Shown here: one piece after another, positions 12,301 through 20,960 of the stretch | How positions within the stretch are numbered: the stretch's first letter is position 1 | Layout: every line of letters begins with the position of its first letter | NCBI GenBank assembly: GCA_013398615.1 | Contig: VZSR01000028.1 | Location: forward strand, 2,693,262 to 2,757,261 | Origin: Brachypodius melanocephalos | Lineage: Eukaryota > Chordata > Aves > Passeriformes > Pycnonotidae | Direction: 5' to 3' | Length of the DNA stretch: 64,000 nucleotides | Notes under the pieces: generated by a model | Told to the model about the DNA's origin: nothing | What the model saw: the letters and a program-made list of their open reading frames with translations, nothing else | Databases searched by the model: none | Translations under genes and position numbers: made by a program

Positions 12301-15300
12301 GTGGCAATGGAGCTTTAAACAACTCCCTTGAGTGCTCCAGACACGTTCCAGATGAAATCCTGAAGTATATTACATGAAAAGGAAAGCTACCAGCTTCCAC
12401 TTTGGGTGAAGATGAAGCCCTTCTCTAAAAGGTGGGTGCAAACTGGAAAGCCCTTCCTTTGTAAAACAAGATTTCAGATACAAAAGTATCTTCACCGACA
12501 GAGTATGAGACCATGCTACATACTCAGAGACACTTCAGGCAGCTCAGCACAGCCAGGGACACAGGAGTGGGGCAGATACAGCATGAAACAGAGCTGTTGC
12601 AGGAACTCACCTGTGTGCCAGACCCAGGCACATGGCTGCCATCTCTCGAGAAGGGAGGCCTGTTATGAGCCCTTCAATCTGTGAGCGAATGCCTCTCATC
12701 AGCTCTGTAACCATTGGGCTGTGTATACAACTCAAATTCAGCTTCTCCTGCAGTGTGGAAATCAACAGTCCAAAGTCAGGCACAACACAACATTCTTCTG
12801 AAGTACTTCTTCACTTTAACTGGTTTTCCCACTGCAATCCCATGATCACACAAGTTTCATCCATTTTTGATGCTCAAGGTAGTGACACACCCAGTTCTCC
12901 ACACAGTTAATATTCCACTATGAAGAGCAGATTTATAATTAATGCTCCATCTGCTATGTAGAACATCCAATTTAAGATCCAAGATTTTGAAGTTTACTAG
13001 AAACAGTTTGGCCACAGAAAGAAAATCCGGAGGTAGAGGGTTGGGGGTTTTGTCTTTTCCAGAGAATAAGACAACAATTAGTTCAAAGTCCTTGCTACTA
13101 CTCATTTTAACACTAAACCCTCATTCTGCAGCCTACACAGTCTCCTAAGATAGCATGAGGAGGTTGTCAGAAGAAAGTTGAGTGGAACAGGGGGCAATCG
13201 GACATGACAAGGGAAAGTGACACCAAGGAGACTCTGGAAAAGGCAATCCACCTCCAGGGAACCTCCTCCTTCCTGTGGCAGGCAAGGACTGAGGGGTGCA
13301 CACAGCTGCCTGCACACTGAGGAAGGCACAATGCCCCCTTCCCAACAAGACAATAAATCATCACCCTACTATTGCTGCATCTGGTAGTGATGAATCTGTG
13401 TCTGCCCGGCTCAGGTTTTTTGGGTGGTTCCTTCATCTACTCTTTTTCTGGACTGGATCATTAGAAAAACTAATTTTTTAACTTGCTGGGTTTCTAACCA
13501 ATATTCAGGAGAGAAATCAAGCAAACCTGGCCACCTCACTGCATTCTTACCACATCACTCACCTGTCTACTCAAGACAACATCTTCCCTGTACACAAACT
13601 AGGATTAACTACCCTCTATGCTGCTAACACAGTATTGGCAGCGTAATCCATTGCCAGTGGCTGCAAAATCTCTGGAATGTGACTGTAGCATTTCAGTAGC
13701 ATGAGACAAAAGGATAAACAGCAAAATCAGTTATCACCTTTATGACACCTCCAAGTTTGGCATCTGCCACAGCCAACTGCTCATGGGCATCTTTTGCCAC
13801 TATCTTCTTGAGAATTTTCTTCAAGTTCTTGCTGAGCTTGCCTTCTACAAGAGCTGTGGATGCTGTATAAAACAAAAAGACCAAAGACGCCGTTTCTTTC
13901 CCATCCTAAAACCTGTAAAAATATTACTCCTAGCTTCATGTATTTATTTTAACTGTCCACAGTAGCTCTAGTTTGAGCTGCAATACTACTTCACCGTGCA
14001 ATAGCTAAAAATCAAAACAGAAGAAAATCATATACTTCTTCCTCTGAAGGCCTAAATCAGAAACCCTCTTCCCAGTTGCCTCTCCTTTCTCCATATGTTT
14101 TCAGTTCTATTTTTGCAAATTTTGTTTAAGGATCTCTACAAACAGCATGCCATATGCTTGCATGTTTAACATTTCCAACGGCAAGGTTATATGGGAATAT
14201 TTTGTGTATCATTTAATTAACCAACCATTTGCCAGGTCCCTTAGGCAGCAACCATGATATCCTAAATTGAGTAATGGCTTATTTGCATTCTCTGGTGATG
14301 ATAATGTACTATCTAAAGCCCCAGGAATGATGCCAAACTGGACAGCCACACAGACCCTTTTAATACAGCATGCAGACAGGAGAATCTTTAAAGGATGTTC
14401 TTTGTTCTCAAATATTAATAGATCTGTAAAAGCTTGACAATCCCACACAATATATTTTAGCAGGCACTTATACAACTCTCTTTGAGGGTCAGCTCTGTGC
14501 TCAACTGAACTTCTGTGATTGATACATCTTCATCACAGTAACAGAGCAGCAGCCAGTGATTTTTGGTTTCCAGAACCTATTGACATATAAGAGTAAAATC
14601 AAAGTGCTGTTGCTGAGTTTCCTCTCAACCTTTCTGCAATGCAGATAATTTTCCACCCTGCAAGCTGGCCAATAGCGACTAACCCCCTTGAAAGAGGCAC
14701 ATACACAGCCTTCCCTTCAAAATAAGCCATAAGTAGTCTGAATGTCTCCATTCCACAGACAAGTCAACTTGGAGCAAAGTAGTAGGTTTTGTACGTTTTG
14801 GTTTGGTTTTTTTTTTTTGTTGTTGTTTTTTTTTTTTTTTTTTAATCAGCCTAACTATACATGAACTGAATCCAGACCTATGCAAAAGCAACATAATCCA
14901 AAAAATATGTGATGGAGAGGAACGTACACCAGCTTCAATCTCAGCTCTTTTGCTTGCATCTCATGTTTGATGGTTGTGTCTCCCTTCTTTCTTCTTTGCT
15001 TCCTTTATAAGCTATCCTTACTACATCAGAATATGAAGAATTGCTCTTCAATTATAAATGTGACCTGGAACATTGACCTACTGAAGTCATACAGCACATT
15101 CAGCAGTAATTATCACACTATTTCTGTATTATTCCCTAGAATTCCTACAATTTCTGTTCAAACCAGGCCACACATCAAGCATTTAAGTGTAGAATTAGTA
15201 AAAATTATTGAATATAAGGCTTTCCATTTTGCTTAAACTCAAGAATTTAAGGAGAAAACAGACTTTTTTTAGGCTGAAAACCACAGGCATAACATGTGTC

Positions 15301-18300
15301 CATAAAACCCAGGTGAATGTAACAATGAATGTTCTCTATTAGCTGTCTGCTGTCTCAGTGGTAGTGACGAATTGTTGACTCAAATCATTGATATTCAGCT
15401 TCAACAAGAATCCATCATTGACAGCAGACAGGCTATGTGTATCAGTCACAACTTACACTGTGCTCATTTGTAAGCTGCTTAAAAATAGGCACTGAAGGAA
15501 AAAACTAAACTTTATTACATCTTTACTGCACTACAGACTGGATAGGTGACCTCATGACCATCAAATGCAGCTCACTTTAAAAAACCTGCAATTTAAAAGC
15601 TAAGAAAAGAAAAAAAGCGTGGACACCAGGTAAGTAATGAGAGAATTAGTGCATGGTAGAGGTTTGATTCTTTTTGTAATAATAGTGTTAACTCACTTAC
15701 CAGCAAGTGCTTCCGTTGTGTCCTGAAATTTTTCAAAGTGTTTCAGCTTTACTCTACAGAAATAAAATAGATGTGTGAAAACAAGTGTACATAAACCACA
15801 TGCTGGAACCATTTTATCTTTTTTCTGCCTCTGCTACTACAGTTCCTCTCTTTTCCCTAAGGCTCCAAGACAGCAGAGATCAATATGCAGACCCTCAAAA
15901 AGGACTGAGAACACTACACTGGCCAATTGAGTCTGGTGTGACTTTTAAGCTGGGTCCCACAATAGTTATATAAAGGGAAAAAAAATTGATTTGGTGTTTC
16001 TTGGACCAACATCACCAGAAAACCTAACCCTGCTTTCTGCTTTGTAGTTCATATTTAAAGACAGACATCATCCATTTAAATTTCAACACTGCACCCTGAT
16101 TGACTGATGATAGCATCTTCCCACTCATCTTCAAAAGGAAATGTTCTGCCTCTGTGGAATGCAGAGCCTGCACAGCTCAGATTTAACATGCTTTTCAACC
16201 AAATGCATCTTCAAAGACTTTAAATTTGAACTGATTCATTGCCCGTGAATCCTCAAGCCCTCTCCTGTAATTAGATGTTAGAATACAAGTTCTGAGCTGA
16301 GCTTAAGACAAACAACAAAAATTTTTTTCATGCCTTAAGTGCTGGCCAGAGCCAGGAATCATATGAACAGTGTTTAACCACAGTGTCAGATCCTCAGGCA
16401 CAGCTTCCTTCTGCCCCTCACACAGTCTGTGGTGTTGATATATAGTTACAGTTAAGAAGCTATCTCAATCCAGTAAATTCCTTGTCAGGGACAGGCATTT
16501 AACTAATCCAGCCCTGATTAACCAGTGCTCTTTGTGAGTCAAGTATCTGCAAAGGAAGCAAGGTCACAGATAATGCTGAATACTTGAGTTAAGCATTTGC
16601 AGATCCCACCAAAAGCTTCGGGCTTACACTGATGCCTTTTCAGAAAGGCAAAAGAGGAATTATTTTTATCAGAATAGAGATCCCATTAAGAGCCACATCC
16701 TGTATAACAAATTGCCAAGATGATGTTTCCAGGACAAGATTAACCACACTACAAACAGGCAGATGTGGGATATTCTGGCCTCTGCTCTAAGTACTGTCAC
16801 AGAGCAGGATAAATATGAAAGGCATAGTTCATTTGGATGCATCCATTATAATCAAAGCTGGTTAGAAATCTTCCGATAAAAACACCAGACTTGGAAGGAA
16901 GCCACCATTGTCCCCAGCTTTCAGGCAATTTGCTGGAAAGGCCAGCTTGATCAGTGGATGCTGGAATCCCTGTGCAACTCTGCAGCGGTGCTAACTCTCA
17001 CTGATGGCATGGGCAACAACACCAGCTCTCAATTCACAGTGATTTACATAGTTCCATCTGGATTAAGCTTTATTTTTCCCCAAAGAATTTCCTGTGAGCA
17101 CAAAACCCTGTCATTTCCCTGACACTTCCAGCACTACAAGCTTAGATGTTCTTGTCAAAGCATCCACATCACCTTAAAATATTGTTCAATTTTTTGCTTT
17201 GGTGACACATGGTAATGACTTCTGCTGTTTAATTACACTGTAAGGTACTTCTTTCACTTTGACATCCCATTTGAAGTTTCTCAGAGTATCTAACCTCACA
17301 TTATCATCGCTCACAGCTTTTACCCAAAAATCAATAGTTCATTCTGGACCTCAGCTGTGTCTAACTATAGGGAGCCATGTCCTTCCACAAGCCACACTGC
17401 TATCCCCACATAAAGCTGCTCACATTTTGTTTGCTTTTTCGGGAGTTTCAAATTCTTTCCACAGACTGTCAACTTCTTGAAGCTTTTTCTCATTCAGAAC
17501 CTGCAGGGAAAAAACCAACACACAATCATATTTAGTTCACTTTTGAACAATCTTCAACCCAGGAGACCTGAAACATTTACAATGTATCCAACCACTTTGC
17601 TATAGTTAACACAGATTGTGTCAACAAACACAACTTCAGTGATCTCTGGTTTCACCATTCTCTCAGCAGCTTTACCCTACTAATAGACGACAGTGGAACG
17701 TTTTTACTTTCACCTGAATTACAGAAGTTCTTCAATAACGGCTGTGTCCTCCTGGACCTGGCACATGAAAGCAAAAACCTCTTGTTTTTCAAAACTAGGC
17801 TTGTTCCACCTCCTCTACAGGACTCACACATAACCACAGTGACCCAAAGCCAAATTTGCCACTGCTTTGGAAAAATAAAACATCTGGGAAACCTAACAGA
17901 AAGCAGTGATCCCTCAAGTTATTTTCATTAATCAGAGCTAACCCAAACAAGAAAGAAAACATCCCTGTAAAGAAGAGTCATCACCACAGTTTGGCCATCA
18001 ACCCAGCCAAGAATTACCTAAGAGGCAGTAATGGCTTAATCCTATCTCTGTACACAGGGGAACCCCCTCAGAGTTTAAACACCACAAGATTAACACTTAC
18101 ACTCTTGGAGCCTATATACATTTCACAAAATGCAGAGTGCACAGCAAATTCCCAGAAAACTACTCAGGGAAATAGTCAAGATCTTTACAATACTATGTTC
18201 TTTACTTCTCACTCAAAAATCGTGTGCTTTTGTCCCCACAATGCAAATGCAACACAATTGCAATTTAATTCAGTGCAGAAATCATTCCTGGTATTATGAA

Positions 18301-20684
18301 TTTTGCTCCCTGGCAGATTTTTAAACCCTGGTTGAAGGAGGTTCTCTTTTAACTCAATTAGTAGCTTAGCAAATAAACATAGTAATTAACTTCCCACATG
18401 ACTGTGAGGCACAGAAAAACCTTGAGGCAACTCTTCCTTTCATCAGCCAGACAATTCTTTCCTCCAGTTCATCTTTCCTACACCAAGGCCTATAGAATTT
18501 TCAGCCTCTATAGACATGGGCACATAGAGAAAAGCAGGACACAGAAACTGCTAAAATCAAGACTGTTAGCATATAAAAACGACATGCCTATGGATAACTT
18601 GTTCTTCAAGACAGTAAGATTCGTTGGAAACTCTTCCAAGATCTAGAACATGGCTATAGCCCATTTGTCCTTATTATTTGCTCCTCTGATGGGATTAACA
18701 CCTGCAAGGGAACACACAAGAGCTACACTGCTTCCAGAAGACTGTTCTTTTTCACCAAGGCCTAAAGACAGAACACAGTTATGCTGGCAACAAACATTTG
18801 TGGTCACTGCTGGAAAGGGAAAAATCACACAACATTTGTGATCATGATTGTCCCCAAGATTCAGAAATACAAAATCCGTCCAACTCTCAAGTAACTAAAA
18901 ATCACAGAACATCCCAAATACCCAGCAGTGTTGAACTTCAGAACCTGTTTTAGAAAGGAAATAAAAAGTAGCTAAACTCTGCAGAGAACATTTCAATGCA
19001 GAATGAACACACCAGTGTAAGAGTGACACAAGGCTGCAGGTAAACAGCTGTTCTGTCCAGGGAAGGCATGCTGGGTGATTGAGAGCTTTTCCCTGTAGAT
19101 GGGCACTGTGGCTGAGGCTTTGGCATTTCCAGCCTTGGCAGCTGCCATCAAAAGCGGCATGGAAAACCATGGCTTGTCTCAAAATACACACTTTAATAAA
19201 ATACTACTTCTGTTCATTTCCAGCAACGAGCTTCCACCTCCCTGCCAGCCACACTGCCCAGCCCTGACAGGCAGCTCCAGCTGCTGACACCTGCAGCAAA
19301 CACTGCAGCACCTCTGCAGAGACCGCCCTGCAGTTCTCTCTGCATGTCCCTCCACCTACCTGTGCTTTATACCTACTCTACTTTCAGAAATTAAAATATT
19401 CGTTATTTTCAGCCCCTCCTCGCTGCTGTGAAAGATTGAAAGGGCTTGGCACACTGCATCAAAGGTTTCAGCATGCTCAAAAGATTTTTTTTATTGTTTT
19501 TAGTAACTTTGAAGACGCGAGGTACTATTCTGTGATAACATCCAGTGAGCAAAACTTTCAGGGAGACTGCTGTCTGTGCATCAGTTCTCCAGATATAAGT
19601 GTTGAGAGGGGGGCATAGAACAAAAGCTATCTGCTTTTAGAAGTATTTCCGGCTCCTTCCCAAGACATACGTCTTGAAATCCTCCTTGCCTGAACGGCAC
19701 GGCTTCACCCCAATGAAGAGGAAAGGTTTCAGGGAAGGAGATACACTGCTCCACAGAGCAGCAAGGGTGCAGTTCTGCTGCAGACAAAGGAAACCAGAGC
19801 CTTGCTCTCTTCACACCTTCACTCACGTTCACACAAGCTAAACCCTAAGACTAAGTTATAGGGGGGGGAAAAAAAGGATGTTATTATGAAACTACGACCA
19901 AGCTAGTAAAACTGTACAGGAATCAACGCTCGAGCAAGAGAAAAGCCAGAGAGGAGCACAACACTGTAGCTGCTCTAGTTTAGGCTTGCTCAAAGCCCAA
20001 GGAAGCTGCAGCCCTGAGCCACCCGGTAAGAAGGCTGGCAAAGCCCTGGGAAGGTGTCTGCTTCTCCCTGTGGGAGAGCGAGGTCGGGAATCCTGCAGGG
20101 ACCGTCACCTTCCCCGCGATTCCCGCTTTGGGCAGTCCCGGAGCAGCGGCCCCCGCACAGCCGGACCGCGCTGCCCAGGCGCCCCCTCACGCACCCGCGG
20201 GGCTCTGCTGGAACAGCGGCACAGGGCACAGCCAGGGAGGAAACCCGAGTGCCCCCACACACGCCGAAAGGGGCACGGCCGCCAGAGCTCAGCTTCCTAC
20301 CAAAGCCGGGCCGGCAGAGGGGAGGGAGCGAGGGCCACAGGCGATGCTTGGCAGGCACCGAGGAGCTCCCCTTCTGCCCGCCGAGCACCTTCAGCCCCCT
20401 CCGGCAGCCCCTTCCCCGAGGCCTGGCTCACAACGCGGCCCCTCTGCTCCCACCCCCGGCCCTGCTCGCCCCCCCGAGGCGCCGCACGGGATGCGGGAGC
20501 CCTCCCTCCCTCCCTCGCTCTCACCTCTCCCCCGCCATGATTCCCCGTAATTCCCGCCGCAGGCCCGACGCGCTCCCCCTTTCACCCTCCCTTCTGCTCC
20601 GCCGCAGGTCGGCGGCCCCGAGCCCCAGCCCCGGCTCACCTTGAAGATGGCGTAGCCGGCGGCGGTCTCGAACAGCACCAGCAT
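3236..20684 (-). CDS. NOP58: NOP58 box C/D snoRNP core protein, 13 coding exons, 3' end outside window
   Basis: NOP58 is a core protein of box C/D snoRNPs. With NOP56, SNU13 and fibrillarin it builds the particle that 2'-O-methylates rRNA in the nucleolus. I joined 13 exons: 20640-20684, 17424-17500, 15701-15753, 13738-13862, 12611-12747, 11383-11447, 9950-10084, 8950-9095, 7871-7997, 7068-7231, 6196-6330, 5846-5907 and 3236-3369. All have GT-AG ends and the frame stays open for 468 codons. The protein starts MLVLFETAAGYAIFK. The NOP5NT region is about residues 1-66, NOSIC about 160-213 and the Nop domain about 250-400. The Nop domain carries ELVGARLIAHAG and the GAEK signature at residues 321-324. 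From memory the human protein is about 529 aa, so roughly 60 C-terminal residues (the K/D/E-rich tail) are missing. Bases 1-3235 contain no K/E-rich exon, so the missing exon(s) should lie off the left edge. Four introns host snoRNAs on the same strand. Confidence 0.97.
5846..5907 (-). CDS. NOP58: NOP58 exon 12 (residues 404-424)
   Basis: The acceptor TTGTAG/ATAAG gives IRRISGTGKALAKTDKYQNK. The split codon AG precedes the donor GTGATTAG. The exon starts the basic linker after the Nop domain. Confidence 0.95.
6196..6330 (-). CDS. NOP58: NOP58 exon 11 (residues 359-403)
   Basis: The acceptor TTCCAG/ATTTCT gives ISRMLAAKTALTIRYDALGE and a stretch ending in RLRLLEERG. The donor GTAAGTCT is in phase 0. 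It is the C-terminal part of the Nop domain. Confidence 0.96.
7068..7231 (-). CDS. NOP58: NOP58 exon 10 (residues 304-358)
   Basis: The acceptor TTCCAG/GTTCC gives SLLNLAKHPASTVQLLGAEK, then ALFRALKTKRDTPKFGLIYH and a stretch ending in KNKGK. The donor AAG/GTAAGT is in phase 0. It includes the GAEK signature at residues 321-324 and the YHASLVGQ segment of the Nop domain. Confidence 0.97.
7624..7704 (-). ncRNA. SNORD11: Box C/D snoRNA, SNORD11-like (18S G509 guide), NOP58 intron 9
   Basis: On the minus strand box C is GTGATGA (7694-7700), a D' CTGA lies in the middle and box D is CTGA (7627-7630). A short GTCT/AGAC closing stem flanks the boxes. Upstream of D the guide GTCACTACCTC is complementary to 18S GAGGUAGUGAC. 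The fifth base from D pairs with the G known as G509 in human 18S. It lies between exons 9 and 10 in host sense, as known for intron-encoded C/D snoRNAs of NOP58. Which of the two SNORD11-type copies is the ortholog of human SNORD11 or SNORD11B is not decided here. Confidence 0.85.
7871..7997 (-). CDS. NOP58: NOP58 exon 9 (residues 262-304)
   Basis: The acceptor TGCCAG/GTGATC gives VIEISEYRTQLYDYLKNRMM, then APNLTVMVGELVGARLIAHA. The donor GTGGGTTA follows in phase 1. This is the Nop domain core that binds the snoRNA-SNU13 complex (family knowledge). Confidence 0.97.
8768..8848 (-). ncRNA. Box C/D snoRNA, SNORD11-like second copy, NOP58 intron 8
   Basis: On the minus strand a perfect 6-bp terminal stem GATGGC/GCCATC encloses box C GTGATGA and box D CTGA (8774-8777). 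An internal CTGA serves as D'. The guide AGTCACTACCTC ends two bases before D, which places the fifth base opposite 18S G509. It is thus a second SNORD11-type guide, probably equivalent to mammalian SNORD11B. It lies between exons 8 and 9. Confidence 0.85.
8950..9095 (-). CDS. NOP58: NOP58 exon 8 (residues 213-261)
   Basis: The acceptor CCATAG/GAGAC gives a D-R-S-N-F start, then PEEIEEEVKAAAEISMGTEV and a stretch ending in IIHLCDQ. The donor CAG/GTATGT is in phase 0. It links the NOSIC region and the Nop domain. The AAAEISMGTEVSEED block is diagnostic of NOP58. Confidence 0.97.
9950..10084 (-). CDS. NOP58: NOP58 exon 7 (residues 168-213)
   Basis: The acceptor TTTTAG/CACTT is followed by LLDDLDKELNNYIMRCREWY, then GWHFPELGKIITDNLAYCKC, ending in V-R-K-V. 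The donor GTGAGTAG is in phase 1. The REWYGWHFPEL motif is the NOSIC signature of Nop56/Nop58. Confidence 0.97.
10714..10793 (-). ncRNA. SNORD70: Box C/D snoRNA, SNORD70-like (18S A512 guide), NOP58 intron 6
   Basis: On the minus strand the terminal stem CTGTTG/CAACAG encloses box C ATGATGAAA, D' ACTGA, C' TGATG and box D CTGA. The 12-base guide TTCGTCACTACC lies one base before D. It is perfectly complementary to 18S GGUAGUGACGAA, with the fifth base opposite A512 (human numbering). It lies in intron 6 in host sense. The choice between SNORD70 and its paralog SNORD70B is not resolved. Confidence 0.85.
11383..11447 (-). CDS. NOP58: NOP58 exon 6 (residues 146-168)
   Basis: The acceptor CCTCAG/CCTTTCC completes serine 146 and gives LSRYKLKFSPDKVDTMIIQA. 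The donor GTAAGTAT follows AATT (phase 1). It marks the start of the NOSIC region. Confidence 0.95.
12611..12747 (-). CDS. NOP58: NOP58 exon 5 (residues 101-146)
   Basis: The acceptor CTGCAG/GAGAAG gives EKLNLSCIHSPMVTELMRGI, then a stretch ending in SREMAAMCLGLAH. The split codon AG precedes the donor GTGAGTTC. It is the coiled-coil side of the central domain. Confidence 0.96.
13738..13862 (-). CDS. NOP58: NOP58 exon 4 (residues 59-100)
   Basis: The acceptor ATACAG/CATCC completes alanine 59. The exon reads STALVEGKLSKNLKKILKKI, then a stretch ending in AHEQLAVADAKLGGVIK. The donor AAG/GTGATAA closes it in phase 0. The HE-LAVADAKLGGVIK block is strongly conserved in Nop56/Nop58 proteins. 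Confidence 0.96.
14807..14843. repeat. Poly(T) tract (A-rich on the NOP58 strand)
   Basis: Two T runs of 12 and 18 bases are separated by a GTTGTTG-type interruption inside NOP58 intron 3. I see no target-site duplication or body of a retroelement next to it. Confidence 0.8.
15343..15431 (-). ncRNA. Box C/D snoRNA, SNORD70-like second copy, NOP58 intron 3
   Basis: An uninterrupted 12-bp terminal stem CTGTCTGCTGTC/GACAGCAGACAG encloses box C AATGATGGA, D' CTGA, a C' ATGAT and box D CTGA on the minus strand. The same 12-base guide TTCGTCACTACC precedes D by one base, giving the same predicted target as the copy in intron 6 (18S A512). Outside the guide and boxes the two copies have diverged, so they are old paralogs. 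Confidence 0.85.
15701..15753 (-). CDS. NOP58: NOP58 exon 3 (residues 41-59)
   Basis: The acceptor CTGTAG/AGTAAAG completes isoleucine 41 and gives VKLKHFEKFQDTTEALA. The donor GTAAGTGAG follows a single G (phase 1). It belongs to the N-terminal NOP5NT domain. Confidence 0.94.
17424..17500 (-). CDS. NOP58: NOP58 exon 2 (residues 16-41)
   Basis: The acceptor CCTGCAG/GTTCTG leads into VLNEKKLQEVDSLWKEFETP and continues to ..EKANK, then a split codon AT and the donor GTGAGC at 17423. It is part of the NOP5NT domain and is near-identical to the mammalian protein here. Confidence 0.95.
17501..20639 (-). other. NOP58 intron 1
   Basis: This 3.1-kb intron changes from AT-rich sequence to a CpG island from about 20.0 kb. 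It has no coding exon I can support, no C/D snoRNA with closing stem and no recognisable transposon. Its first 640 bases next to exon 1 are very GC-rich. Confidence 0.7.
20500..20514 (-). other. G-quadruplex-type motif at start of NOP58 intron 1
   Basis: The minus strand reads GGGAGGGAGGGAGGG, four G3 runs with one-base loops. It lies about 170 bases downstream of the NOP58 start codon on the non-template strand. One-base loops are the pattern that gives stable parallel quadruplexes (established knowledge). A role in transcription of this gene is inference. Confidence 0.7.
20640..20684 (-). CDS. NOP58: NOP58 exon 1 (residues 1-15)
   Basis: The ATG at 20684 opens MLVLFETAAGYAIFK and the donor AAG/GTGAGC follows at 20639, phase 0. 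The start is chosen because the MLVLFET N-terminus is the conserved NOP58 start. An upstream in-frame ATG at 20741 would only add a Pro/Arg-rich stretch read from GC-rich 5'UTR. The exon sits at the edge of a CpG island. Confidence 0.96.
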
Positions 20685-20960
20685 CGCTGCGGCGGGCGGG
20701 GGGCGCCACGTGCGCCGCCGCACCGGGCCCCGCTCAAGCACGCGCGCGCCGCACGGCGGAACCGGAACGGGAAGCGGCGGCGGCGGAAGCGAGCGCGCGC
20801 GGAGAGCGGAAGCGGCGGCGCCCTCTTCCGCCCGCCAGCCACGTGGCAGGGCCGGGACCGCGCCCGTCCGCGCCCACGCCCCCGCCGCGGGTTCGAGCCT
20901 GCTCGCTCATAAACACGCTCAAGGCCGTCCCGTGTGCCCCTATGGCACCTCACCCGAGCT
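20685..20960 (-). promoter_or_regulatory. NOP58 CpG-island promoter with two CACGTG E-boxes
   Basis: The sequence upstream of the NOP58 ATG is dense in CpG and GGAA-type ETS cores. Palindromic E-boxes CACGTG lie at 20707-20712 and 20840-20845. NOP58 is a known MYC-responsive ribosome-biogenesis gene, and CACGTG is the canonical MYC/MAX site. The exact transcription start is not determinable here. Confidence 0.7.

Noticed and set aside
13350..13370. GTGATGATT box C-like motif in NOP58 intron 4
   Set aside because: No CTGA follows in host sense within 100 bases.
19986..20644. GC-rich open frames of 140-196 codons near NOP58 exon 1
   Set aside because: They overlap the start of NOP58 intron 1 and exon 1 in other frames, and low-complexity composition explains them.
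20890..20899. GGTTCGAGCC, a tRNA B-box-like sequence
   Set aside because: There is no A-box, acceptor stem or anticodon arm at the right distance, and it is GC-rich promoter sequence.
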